DNA of 64,000 bases from assembly GCA_014843695.1 (NCBI GenBank), contig CM026397.1:49674221-49738220 (forward strand), read 5' to 3'. Both the position numbers and the translations under genes were made by a program. Below the pieces are notes generated by a model. The model worked only from the letters and a program-made list of their open reading frames with translations, searched no databases and was not told where the DNA came from. Each line of letters begins with the position of its first letter. Positions within the stretch are counted from its first letter, which is position 1. Positions 10,886-20,808 of this stretch are shown piece after piece. This DNA comes from Archivesica marissinica (Eukaryota > Mollusca > Bivalvia > Venerida > Vesicomyidae).

Positions 10886-11179
10886 CCGGTTGCTAGATGA
10901 TTAGATGGCTAACCATTGCACAACGACCGACAACAAATATCAACGAAGCCATACACAGTTTTCCAAATTAAAACAGTGATATTCTTTTTATTAACAAAAC
11001 ATTCTCATCAACTGTGTATTTAATGATTAAGTACTTCAAACACAGGAAGAACCGGAAGCTTACGACAGTCATGCGCAGTGTCTATATCAGTGATACAATG
11101 CCACGGTTTAAATCATTGTTTTAAAACTATTAATTACAAATTGTATCAGAAATAGAAGCATACTATAGAGAACAGCCAT

Positions 11180-11765
11180 ATAATAGACCTGCTGTATACG
11201 TGGTTTACTGCAGAATTTACAATGCTAGGTTTCTTATAGGAACACATTAACCAGTCATGCTAGAATACTCTTTGAGGTATTGTCATTCATTTTATTTAGA
11301 CTACACCAGTTATTTAATGCATTTAATATTATTAATATTATAGATCAGATGCCGACTCGGCTAGAAAGAAAATATCTTCTGCATAGAGCAATATACATAT
11401 ATTGTCATCTCAAGTGTGTATTCCAATATCAAAGTTTTCAGATAAACTGTGTGGTAATTCATTAACAAAGTAAATAGAAGGGTGGATAAAATACAACCTT
11501 GTCAAAGACCTCGAAATAATTAACTCTTACACACGATTTAACACAGAAATAGAGCGATGGTATAGCCGTAGCATTATACCGATATTTCCGTGTTCTTGTA
11601 ATCTTTTCCAACGGATATTTCTATCTATAGTGTCGTAAGCTTTTTGAAAATCTATAAATACACAGTAGATTGTGTTTGCTCTTCTCGTATGTCTAGACAA
11701 TTTGTAAGAGACGAGATGAGATCAATTATGAATAGTGCTTCTAGACTTTATAAGATCACATGTTG
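11180..11765 (-). pseudogene. Degraded LINE reverse transcriptase fragment
   Basis: A minus-strand translation gives the hallmarks of a non-LTR retrotransposon reverse transcriptase in order. YCVFIDFQKAYDTIDRNIRW (coding complement of about 11670-11615) is the motif A block with the first catalytic Asp. A segment ending YFVNELP (about 11455) corresponds to the conserved NDLP region. ICILLYAEDIFFLAESASD (about 11400-11345) is the motif C block with YAED in place of YADD. After a frame change comes LNALNNWCSLNKMN (about 11310-11270), a typical downstream segment. In-frame stops at about 11525 and 11425, at least one frameshift, and loss of one catalytic Asp show it is dead. It would have copied LINE RNA into DNA. 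The clade (CR1/L2/RTE-like) cannot be fixed by eye. Confidence 0.85.
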
Positions 11766-12271
11766 CTGATGATGTTAATGTGAACACTTACTTGCATTAT
11801 AACATCCAAGAAACAGTGTCAATTTGCATGTTTAATTTGAATTCATTGACAAATAACACATCTCCTGTGCTGTCATGCTTCCACGCAGGCTACACGCATG
11901 TCGTGTATCAGCAGTGCGGTATTTATTGGTGAATATAGAGATTATCAATGTTGTCATGTTCGCGATGCCGTAGGGAGTCTGAGATAAATGGTACGGTAAT
12001 GCAAGAATAATGTCGTAGTAGCTATATGCATGCAGTACTCGTGTGGCTAAATAATGCGCTGTTTCGTGTAATTAGAACACCCGCACATTGGTGTCTTGTA
12101 ATCGATAGTGTCATCAAGTTACGCAAGTCATAATAAATATGTTCATACACAAACTGTAGGACACATAGATTATATTGATGAGCTTGCTGCTTTTTACTCC
12201 TAAAATTAATCCTTAAACTAACCTGTGTTATGTAGAACCAATCAGCGCTGTGTCCTCCAACACGATCGCAA
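11766..12271. other. No recognised feature upstream of the LINE fragment
   Basis: On the minus strand this is where more of the reverse transcriptase would be expected, but no readable RT or endonuclease sequence is visible. Short open frames at 11735-11932 (+) and 12022-12291 (-) have no recognised motifs. Confidence 0.4.
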
Positions 12272-12414
12272 ACTACAACACACAGTCGCATTGGAATACT
12301 ATAGTATACAACCTCAGAAAACGGTCACATCAAAACATGTGATCTGTAATTCGAAAGTTTATTCCAAAATTACTCGAATTAATCTGGAAATATTACATAT
12401 AGATACATGTACAT
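12272..12414. repeat. Segment shared with 30838-30987, flanking a SINE A 3' end in both places
   Basis: CACAGTCGCATTGGAATACT, CCTCAGAAAACGGTCACATC, CTGTAATTCGAAAGTTTATT and TTCTAGAT-type neighbours recur reverse-complemented at 30838-30987 with few differences. In both places the segment directly follows the 3' tail of a family A SINE. This suggests 3' transduction or a longer parental element. Confidence 0.75.
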
Positions 12415-12705
12415 TGTTTGTGTTTTACGTTTATTTATCGTCGCTACCGGTTGCCCATATGAGCGACGCCTCCTGAAGAGATTAGTCATTTTAGATTTTT
12501 GGAGGATAGTGCAATGATACAGACAGAGATCCATTCCAGAGTCTCCTCTGTTTCTTTTACGTGCACGGTGTAAAGCATCGACACGAGACCTCGGTTTAAA
12601 GTCCCATCTGAAAGACTGTTAATTTTATTAGAGTCAGACGAGGGGTCGAACCTGCGAACCCTGGATTACTAGTCCAGCGGGGCGGGGGACTATAGGTCGG
12701 GCAAC
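12415..12705 (-). mobile_element. SINE family A, near full length
   Basis: In sense order it holds a degraded tRNA-Thr-like head (GGTTCGACCCCTCGTCTGAC on the minus strand), CTTTCAGATGGGACTTTAAA, CGAGGTCTCGTGTCGATGCT, and GAGACTCTGGAATGGATCTC. It ends with the CGTCGCT...AGCGACG hairpin and a tail of ATAAATAAACGTAAAACACA. Confidence 0.88.
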
Positions 12706-13254
12706 ACCTTTATGAACTCAAACACGTTCGTCTACGCTCGAAATACATCAATCACCTCAAAATAAACCACTCCAGGGGATGCAATTAAGTACCCATAAAT
12801 AAATAATGTGCTGACACAATAATTGGTCGGGTAATCGGATAATTAACTTCTGGGTGATGTAATTTATATATATTATAACTTAGAATTTATAAGTACTGGG
12901 CAACAAACTCAAGAAATATATAAACTACTTAAATGGATTTCTACGTTCACTACTGTACTTGAAATGTGTTTTCGTAGAGCATTTCATTTGCGCGAAAAAT
13001 TCGTGTGCATATTTCGAGCATTTAGATGGAGATGGATTTCGTTATTTATAAATTATAGAGGGTGATCTAACTGAAATAATCCTCATTTTGGCCATCTGAA
13101 TAGAATCTGTATAATCAAGGGTAGTCTACACACACACACATATCCGCGCATTAGCGCCCATATTTCCTTCCGTTTCTTAGCACTAGGTATTGTAATTCAT
13201 TTTTAGCTTTCAATTAGCGACTGCTCCTCAGTTTTACTATGTATATAATGTTTT
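12706..13254. other. No recognised feature; short CA microsatellite
   Basis: AT-rich sequence with a short (CA)n run at about 13127-13141. No coding signal seen. Confidence 0.4.
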
Positions 13255-13740
13255 GATTGCATGTAGTGATATCAGCCGATGGACTTGTAATACAGGGATC
13301 GCAGGTTCGATCACCCGTCTGACCCTAATAAAATTAACAGTAGTTCAGGGACTTTAAGCCGAGGTCTCGTGTCGATGCTTTACACCGTGCACGTAAAAGA
13401 ACTTCACTATAATTTAAATATGTTAATTGCATTCCTAGATCCCCAAAACCTGAGGTTAGACACCAAAATTACTCATATAGGATAAATATTTTAAGGATTT
13501 TGAGGCCATCTTGGACGCCATCTTGAAATTTATACCTTTTCAGTGGTCAGATTTTGGTAGAATTTTAGTATGTTACTAAGCACACCTGCTACTATAGAAA
13601 ATTGTTGATAAACCTTTTGTAGCAATTGTTTTAGGGTAGATTGGCCTTTTTTCATATATGCAGCCGCCTAAATCTCTTCAGGATGCGTCGCTCATATGGG
13701 CAACCGGTAGCGACGATACAAAACGTAAAACACACACAGT
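13255..13740 (+). mobile_element. SINE family A interrupted by about 270 bp of unrelated sequence
   Basis: 13255-13402 is the head and upstream body (GGATCGCAGGTTCGATCACC, GAGGTCTCGTGTCGATGCTT). 13673-13740 is the matching 3' end (AATCTCTTCAGGATGCGTCG, hairpin, tail). Between them, 13403-13672 replaces about 75 bp of normal SINE body. The insert contains paired AAGATGGCG/AAGATGGCC motifs on the minus strand near 13500-13530. The two SINE halves are collinear, so this is one interrupted copy. Confidence 0.7.
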
Positions 13741-14129
13741 GATATCGGTAACTGTGATAAAAGTCTCATGTAATCTATTTATTGAATGGCTATGTACGTT
13801 GTAAATTTGATATGTGATTATATTTGCTCTAATATACATAGATGAGGAAACTATTAAACTTCTAAAAATATAGCACCGCAACCTCCAACATCACAATATC
13901 ATATCGATTCGCGGTTTGCGAAGAATAATTATTATCATGATGGGTGGGGGGGGGGCAGCAACGATCTACCAACCAGTCCACTGTTGCAGCACATATTACG
14001 TATATTGGAAAAACATATAATATGCCACATAACGTTCCACAGGCGATGATTAAAAGTCTCATTAATAATATGAGCAGGATAAATCATTCATCATGTCATT
14101 AATTTTGATGTTTTATCGATTATTGTGGC

Positions 14130-14405
14130 GGCACAGAGTTCTGCAGATATTGCAGTATATTGTGTCTATTAAAGTGACCCCCACAACAGTAGGTTCGAAT
14201 CCCACTGTGGTTGTCGATTTTTTTTCTATTGAGGAAGCTATCCAGCTGGTTTGCGGTAGGTCGGTGGTTATACCCGGGTGTCCGTCCGTGTCTGCAATAC
14301 TGCTCGGAGGGGCACATGTGGTCTTCTTCCACCAATAATAGTTGGAGAGTCGCCGTATGAACGAAGCTGTTGATGCTACTTTAAACTCTAAAAACAAACG
14401 AATGA
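14130..14405 (+). mobile_element. SINE family D, with A-rich GAACGAAC-type tail
   Basis: Sense landmarks are GTAGGTTCGAATCCCACTGT (tRNA B-box-like), GAGGAAGCTATCCAGCTGGT, GGTCGGTGGTTATACCCGGG, and TCTTCCACCAATAATAGTTG. It ends GGAGAGTCGCC then ACTTTAAACTCTAAAAACAA and runs into AACGAACGAA-like simple repeat. Overlapping open frames in three frames (14093-14397) are artefacts. Confidence 0.75.
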
Positions 14406-14726
14406 ACGAACGACAAAGAACACGAACTAACGAACGATACCAAATTAAATCTACTCACATCGTTCCTGTTTGAGCAATTATTATGACGGGATTTGAACCG
14501 ATGGATCATCCGCCCAAAGTCCCATGGAAACAGATTATTGTTCACAGATTGAATAACTCATACCAAGAATGATTATATCAGTAGAATTGACAACAGTCTG
14601 GATTTAGACATTTACATATCGATGTGAAACCCGTTCATATGTACACATGTATAGACAATGCATTCACAGCTTGTTACGCTTGCAATGGCTGTGGGCCAAC
14701 TAATTACTGAAGGCACGTACTCTTAC

Positions 14727-15117
14727 TGGTTCAATGAGACACATCTCTAATTTTCTATTACCTCCCTTGGCAGATAAAGTCTGATTTATTCCAAAATGTG
14801 AATATGTCTTTTTAGTTAGAATCCTTTGTTTTTACTGTTGTTCCCTAACCAGATGTTGCGGTAAGATATATGTGAATTTATCCAAATCGTGTTAATTAAC
14901 TGATAACAATCTTATACAAATAACTACCCATTGTATATACTGTATGAGATATGTCGAGATATAGTAATTTAAAACTCATAAGAAGCGATAGTTGAATAAA
15001 ATTGCTAGCATGTTGTGCAAAGGATACAACGATAAAAACAGAGGAAAACACTTAATAGGACCTATCTACTCTTAGTGAGTATTCAGGGGCAGTAACTGAC
15101 CGATGTCTCTCGTTAGC
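14727..15117. mobile_element. Inverted-repeat element, family I
   Basis: It starts AATGAGACACATCTCTAATT and ends GACCGATGTCTCTCGTT. The interior (TTCTATTACCTCCCTTGGCA, CCTAACCAGATGTTGCGGTA, ACGATAAAAACAGAGGAAAA, TATTCAGGGGCAGTAACTGA) recurs at 37616-37957, 30179-30377 and, inverted, 46952-47334. No coding capacity. Superfamily unresolved. Confidence 0.75.
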
Positions 15118-15410
15118 ATACAAGTATTCGCTATCGATACCTCATTCCTGGTGAAATCCGTAAGATAAGATAAGATAAATTTTATTTTGAGTTGGCAATA
15201 TATCAACAGTACAACACAAGCTCTGGGTGAGCTTTTGAACCAACTGCTATCCTTCGCCAAGAAGGAAAGGGAACGAGCACTGTGGATTTAAATATATTGC
15301 CCAATGCCACCGCCAATGTTCTTGTGGTGGGGCTCATACCCCTTATCCGCCGGTTACTATATTAGCACTGTTTACGTGGTACACCATGGCGGCTCCACCG
15401 ATACCATTTC
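15118..15410 (-). mobile_element. SINE family C, diverged, split by a LINE 3' fragment
   Basis: The left part (CGATACCTCATTCCTGGTGA, to about 15160) and the right part (AAGGGAACGAGCACTGTGGA, from about 15262) are consecutive family C segments. Between them lies a 3' LINE end. A head-like region follows (GTGGTACACCATGGCGGC, about 15376-15393). Confidence 0.65.
15161..15261 (-). mobile_element. LINE 3' end with TATCT-type tail, inside SINE C
   Basis: On the minus strand the segment runs AGCTCACCCAGAGCTTGTGT, then CCAACTCAAAATAAAATTTA, then three TTATC-type repeats. An AATAAA-like signal plus a TTATC-like tail matches the 3' terminus of the LINE ending at 18121. It is inserted in a family C SINE, so it is younger than that copy. 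Confidence 0.6.
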
Positions 15411-15499
15411 GAACATTAAACTACGTGTTATTGCAGTTGGAAAGAAATGCGACTTAAGGAGGGTGTACAGGACGATCATAAAAGCTCTCTGTAAATCTT

Positions 15500-15565
15500 T
15501 TAGTTTATACAAATTTATTTTAGCTCGATTGCCAAACAAGTCCTTATAACTTTTAGAATTATTTT
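15500..15565 (-). mobile_element. SINE family C tail fragment
   Basis: TTAGTTTATACAAATTTATT, TTAGCTCGATTGCCAAACAA and TCCTTATAACTTTTAGAA match only the last 60 bp or so of family C. Confidence 0.7.
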
Positions 15566-15744
15566 ACAATCATGAGTGAAAAAATAATCCTTCACACATT
15601 GCACTAATTTACCCAATAGTTCGCACATTTTGATACCAAATGTGCCTATATGTTTTCTAAAAGGATATACGGCACGTCTAAGGCACGTCTAAGGTACGTG
15701 CACAGTTTCAGTTTGGTGCCAGTATATATTCTTTGCACGGATGC

Positions 15745-16027
15745 TAAGCTTGATTACAGACGGATCTGTAGTCCAGGGATCGCAGGTTCGATTCCCCGTC
15801 TGACCCTAATAAAATTAACAGTCTTTCAGATGGGACGTTAAACCGAGGTCTCGTGTCGGTGCTTTAGACAGTGCAGGTAAAAGAACCAGAGGATATTCTG
15901 GAATTGGTCTCTGTCTGTATCAATGAACTATCCTCCAAAATCTAAAATAACTAATCTCTTCAGTAGGCGTCGCTCATATGGGCAACCGGTAGCGACGATA
16001 AATAAACGTAAGACACACACACACATA
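15745..16027 (+). mobile_element. SINE family A with deletion inside its tRNA-like head
   Basis: The body and hairpin are intact (GGAATTGGTCTCTGTCTGTA, CGTCGCT...AGCGACG, CACACACACACA tail). The head reads CTGTAGTCCAGGGATCGCAG, whereas the 55 kb copy has GTCCAGTGGTAACACGCTGG and then TTGTAATCCAGGGATC. About 27 bp between two TCCAG repeats, containing the anticodon arm, has been lost. Confidence 0.88.
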
Positions 16028-16627
16028 AGCTTGATTAATCCGTAATTGGGTCACAGTGATAGCAACAATAAATAATCAATAGGACACCTATATATAATCC
16101 TTCAGATCCTTTAGATCTTCGGTGGTAATAAAATCAAAATATAAGAGAGGGTTAATTGATCTGAAATTTACTTAATTATACTAGACATTATATGATTATT
16201 ATTACATGAAAACGAAATACGAAGGATTCCATCAAAGATATATCACATCTTTATTACAAAACACAAAATGAACAACTAAACATATTCCAAAATGTATGTA
16301 TTTATATAGTTATTGTTTTTCATGAAAAAACACACTTTTCCGAAGTGTGCGTTTTCTATGTCATCTAGTATAGATCTAGACTGCTAGATAATGGGCATGC
16401 ATGCACTACACAATAATTACATGCAATTATATAGCGACACTATATCGTATGGAAGTATTATACAATTCGAAATGCAAGTAACAATACCACAACACATTCT
16501 TAGATTATCATTTGAATACTTATTTCCTGTCGGCAAAATAGTGCGTTTTTGCAATATTACAAAGTGATAGTGAAAGTACGAATTTCCTGAATCGTTTCAC
16601 CACGCCCTGTATACATTTGGACAGCAT
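16028..16627. other. No recognised feature
   Basis: AT-rich. A small inverted repeat, CACACTTTTCCGAAGTGTG, lies at about 16332-16350. No coding potential seen. Confidence 0.4.
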
Positions 16628-16788
16628 CGCATCATGCACGTAAAAGAACCAGAGGATACTCTGGAATGGGTCTCTGTCTGTATCATTGCAATATCCTCCA
16701 AACATCTAAAATGACTAATCTCGTCAGGAGGCGTCGCTCATATGGGCAACCGGTAGCGACGATAAATAAACGTAAAGCACACACATAC
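16628..16788 (+). mobile_element. SINE family A, 3' two thirds
   Basis: It starts within the body (CATGCACGTAAAAGAACCAG) and runs through GATACTCTGGAATGGGTCTC, the complete 7-bp-arm hairpin and an ATAAATAAACGTAAAGCACA tail. The head is missing. Confidence 0.85.
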
Positions 16789-16855
16789 CTAGAATATGTA
16801 GTCTCTCTTCCATACTTTACGTAGCTTCTTCTAATTTATAGTTTCCTTTATCCTT

Positions 16856-16905
16856 TTCCAAAATCTAAAATGTCTAATCTCCTCATATGGGCAACCGGTA
16901 GATCG
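16856..16905 (+). mobile_element. SINE family A 3' fragment that continues into the 31-bp array
   Basis: CCAAAATCTAAAATGTCTAA, TCTCCTCATATGGGCAACCG and GTAG follow the family A 3' end (with a small deletion that removes GAGGCGTCG). The sequence then changes at GTAG/ATCG into the first unit of the array. Confidence 0.8.
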
Positions 16906-17650
16906 CCTGCTAAATGTAAAGCAAACTGGTAGATCGCTGCTGAATCTAGAATAAACTGGTAGATCGCTGCTGAATCTAGAGCAAACTGGTAGATCGCTGC
17001 TGAATCTAGAGCAAACTGGTAGATCGCTGCTGAATCTAGAGCAAACTGGTAGATCGCCTGCTAAATCTAAAGCAAATTGGTAGATCGCTGCTGAATCTAG
17101 AGCAAACTGGTAGATCGCTGCTGAATCTAGAGCAAACTGGTAGATCGTCTGCTGAATCTAGAGCAAACTGTTAGATCGTCTGCTGAATTTAGAGCAAACT
17201 GGTAGATCGCCTGCTGAATCTAGAGCAAACTGGTAGATCGCCTGCTGAATCTAGAGCAAACTGGTATATCGTCTGCTGAATCTAGAGCAAACTGGTAGAT
17301 CGCTGCTGAATCTAGAGCAAACTGGTAGATCGCCTGCTGAATCTAGAGCAAACTGGTAGATCGTCTGCTGAATCTAGAGCAAACTGGTAGATCGTCTGCT
17401 GAATCTAGAGCAAACTGATAGATCGCCTGCTGAATCTAAAGCAAACTGGTAGATCGTCTGCTGAATCTAAAGCAAACTGGTAGATCGCCTGCTGAATCTA
17501 AAGCAAACTGGTAGATCGTCTGCTGAATCTAGAGCAAACTGGTAGATCGTCTGCTGAATCTAGAGCAAACTGGTAGATCGCCTGCTGAATCTAGAGCAAA
17601 CTGGTAGATCGCCTGCTGAATCTAGAGCAAACTGGTAGATCGCCTGCTGA
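16893..17650. repeat. Tandem array, 29/31-bp unit, about 25 copies, SINE-tail derived
   Basis: Units read AACTGGTAGATCGCCTGCTG then AATCTAGAGCA. A 29-bp variant lacks one CC/CT dinucleotide. The first unit is AACCGGTAGATCGCCTGCTA then AATGTAAAGCA, which aligns with the family A tail AACCGGTAGCGACGATAAAT AAACGTAAAAC at nearly the same length. Confidence 0.92.
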
Positions 17651-18060
17651 AACAGTGTCTCCAGACCACCTAGAAATAAATAATTAATTTAAACAATATT
17701 GGTTTCTTTGAATAAACATAGTCACGTATAAATAGTGTGTACATCGTGTATGATTGAGTAGAAAGCATTCAGCTTGTATGGTTACTTCATTCCTATGAAT
17801 CATTTACAAAACATACCCTTTGGGCAGGCAACACAATTACTATCAAATACGTGTACATGTATTGAGTAACTCAATAATTTTGGAATGTGAGAAGATGTTA
17901 TTAATTGCTAAATAGATATTAAGATATGATGGCGGTTGTGCAACAGAAAGACCACATGCACTTATCATCAAACTGCACAACCACACAACCACGATTGGCT
18001 ATGAAAATATTGGATTGGAGATAGAAAACAAAATAAAACTTGGAGGATAGAGATTCAGAT
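17651..18060. other. No recognised feature
   Basis: AT-rich sequence between the SINE-derived array and a small family D SINE fragment (about 18061-18120, GTTTCATATGGCGACTG). Confidence 0.4.
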
Positions 18061-18120
18061 TTAGATGCCACCAGCCCGTGCATGTACGGAAACTGAGCAG
18101 GCGTTTCATATGGCGACTGT

Positions 18121-18899
18121 AAGATAAGATACGATAAGATATGTTTATTATAGTCTCACTTTACATGATACATATAATTACATAATATAGAAACTTTCAT
18201 CATGCAAACCTTTCTAAGAAGAAATATGAGAGACTTAAAACGTAGCAATATAATGAAGACACTTTTCTAAGACACAATAAGTACAGTAAAAGCCTTCGCA
18301 CAGCACTAGTAAAATACTGAATAATTATATAACATCTTAATACTCAGTGATGTATTTACAACATTACTAGATATACAATATGTTAAAATCTTCAGTTATA
18401 CAACAATGTTTTTCTTCTATTTAAAATATTAAAACAGGTTTTGGCATGGAGTTGTGCATGTGTTAAGTGTTGGTGCAGTAATGTTGCCGATCTCGTTAAT
18501 GAGTATTGTCCTGTGAGTTGTGCATAAATTGACAAATAAAGAAATAGTGGTCTGTAGTCTCTTTTTCCCTACATCTGCAAAGTGGACTTGACAGTGGAAA
18601 ACAGGTATTCATTTGGTGTACTGCAGTGTGTTCTCAATCTGGTGTAGAAAATGTTTATATCGCGTTGACCGGTGAAATAGTACATTGGAACGTGTTTTTG
18701 ACCAATGTTTAGCCTGTGTTTGAATATGCTAAGAGACTCTGAGTTCCGTATATCGGTTGGTGTATTGTTCCACAAATCAACGGTTGAAAGAAGGAACGAC
18801 TTTGTGAAGAGCTGTGTATTGCAATGGATGTTCCTAGTGTTTTCTGATTGCTGAAATAAATAACTCAGATGTATCCATAGACTAGTGTGGTAGACGGGG
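18121..18899 (-). mobile_element. LINE 3' portion: RT C-terminal region, 3' UTR and TATCT tail
   Basis: The minus-strand element runs from the end of the reverse transcriptase ORF (18899-18430) through an AT-rich 3' UTR (18430-18145). It ends in repeated TATCT-type units at 18121-18145 (plus strand GTAAGATAAGATACGATAAG). It is 5'-truncated or interrupted at 18900 by a 28-bp tandem array. It is inserted in a family D SINE remnant. Confidence 0.8.
18430..18899 (-). pseudogene. LINE ORF2 C-terminal region, frameshifted
   Basis: The minus-strand translation contains NIHCNTQLFTKSFLLSTVDL, then WNNTPTDIRNSESLSIFKHR, then a GQ/S-rich linker and RLRTHCSTPNEYLF. This is the tail found after the reverse transcriptase domain in many molluscan CR1/L2-like LINEs. 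The frame ends at TAG (18569). A neighbouring frame carries on with SPLCRCREKETTDHYFFICQ, the expected Cys-His cluster (C-x-C...H-x-F-F-x-C). A third frame gives INEIGNITAPTLNTC. Two frameshifts separate them, so the ORF is dead. The catalytic RT core is not present: 28-bp satellite starts at 18900. Confidence 0.85.
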
Positions 18900-19198
18900 T
18901 TTATATGTGTTGTAATGGTATATGTAATGTATATGTGTTGTAATGGTATATGTAATGTATATGTGTTGTAATGGTATATGTAATGTATATGTGTTGTAAT
19001 GGTATATGTAATGTATATGTGTTGTAATGGTATATGTAATGTATATGTGTTGTAATGGTATATGTAATGTATATGTGTTGTAATGGTATATGTAATGTAT
19101 ATGTGTTGTAATGGTATATGTAATGTATATGTGTTGTACTGGTATATGTAATGTATATGTGTTGTACTGGTATATGTAATGTATATGTGTTGTACTGG
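18900..19198. repeat. Tandem array, 28-bp unit, variant 1, about 10 copies
   Basis: The unit holds TATGTGTTGTAATGGTATAT and GTAATG. The last copies switch AATGG to ACTGG, the form used in the adjoining variant 2 array, so both belong to one evolving array. Confidence 0.92.
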
Positions 19199-20808
19199 TT
19201 CCCACTCTGCATTTGTTGTACTGGTTCCCACTCTCGGCATTTGTTGTACTGGTTCCCACTCTCGGCATTTGTTGTACTGGTATAGTAATGTATATTTGTT
19301 GTACTGGTTCCCACTCTCGGCATTTGTTGTACTGGTTCCCACTCTCGGCATTTGTTGTACTGGTTCCCACTCTCGGCATTTGTTGTACTGGTTCCCACTC
19401 TCGGCATTTGTTGTACTGGTTCCCACTCTCGGCATTTGTTGTACTGGTTCCCACTCTCGGCATTTGTTGTACTGGTTCCCACTCTCGGCATGTGTTGTAA
19501 TGGTATATGTAATGTATATGTGTTGTAATGGTTCCCACTCTCGGCATGTGTTGTACTGGTTCCCACTCTCGGCATGTGTTGTAATGGTATATGTAATGTA
19601 TATGTGTTGTACTGGTTCCCACTCTCGGCATGTGTTGTACTGGTTCCCACTCTCGGCATGTGTTGTACTGGTTCCCACTCTCGGCATTTGTTGTACTGGT
19701 TCCCACTCTCGGCATTTGTTGTACACTGGATTTTGTTCCCACTCTCGGCATTTGTTGTACTGGTTCCCACTCTCGGCATTTGTTGTACTGGTTCCCACTC
19801 TCGGCATTTGTTGTACTGGTTCCCACTCTCGGCATTTGTTGTACTGGTTCCCACTCTCGGCATTTGTTGTACTGGTTCCCCTCTCGGCATTTGTTGTACT
19901 GGTTCCCACTCTCGGCATTTGTTGTACTGGTTCCCTCTCGGCATTGTTGTACTGGTTCCCACTCTCGGCATTTGTTGTACTGGTTCCCACTCTCGGCATT
20001 TGTTGTACTGGTTCCCACTCTCGGCATTTGTTGTACTGGTTCCCACTCTCGGCATTTGTTGTACTGGTTCCCACTCTCGGCATTGTTGTACTGGTTCCCA
20101 CTCTCGGCATTTGTTGTACTGGTTCCCACTCTCGGCATTTGTTGTACTGGTTCCCACTCTCGGCATTGTTGTACTGGTTCCCACTCTCGGCATTTGTTGT
20201 ACTGGTTCCCACTCTCGGCATTTGTTGTACTGGTTCCCACTCTCGGCATTTGTTGTACTGGTTCCCACTCTCGGCATTTGTTGTACTGGTTCCCACTCTC
20301 GGCATTTGTTGTACTGGTTCCCACTCTCGGCATGTGTTGTACTGGTTCCCACTCTCGGCATGTGTTGTACTGGTTCCCACTCTCGGCATTTGTTGTACTG
20401 GTTCCCACTCTCGGCATTTGTTGTACTGGTTCCCACTCTCGGCATTTGTTGTACTGGTTCCCACTCTCGGCATGTGTTGTACTGGTTCCCACTCTCGGCA
20501 TGTGTTGTACTGGTTCCCACTCTCGGCATGTGTTGTACTGGTTCCCACTCTCGGCATGTGTTGTACTGGTTCCCACTCTCGGCATGTGTTGTACTGGTTC
20601 CCACTCTCGGCATGTGTTGTACTGGTTCCCACTCTCGGCATTTGTTGTACTGGTTCCCACTCTCGGCATGTGTTGTACTGGTTCCCACTCTCGGCATGTG
20701 TTGTACTGGTTCCCACTCTCGGCATGTGTTGTACTGGTTCCCACTCTCGGCATGTGTTGTACTGGTTCCCACTCTCGGCATGTGTTGTACTGGTTCCCAC
20801 TCTCGGCA
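19199..20808. repeat. Tandem array, 28-bp unit, variant 2, about 57 copies, running into gap
   Basis: The unit holds TTGTACTGGTTCCCACTCTC and GGCATTTG or GGCATGTG. GTG and TTT forms occur in blocks. Single variant 1 units are interspersed (about 19500 and 19590). Several units lose 1-3 bases (about 19880, 19932, 20083, 20165). Three units equal 28 codons, so open frames run for hundreds of codons on both strands. They encode only repeats and are not genes. Confidence 0.95.

Noticed and set aside
18569..20800. Minus-strand open frame of 743 codons (and overlapping frames up to about 1000 codons across the gap)
   Set aside because: It is a 28-bp satellite read in three rotating frames plus 1000 N. 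Only the last 110 codons or so (LINE C-terminus) carry meaning.
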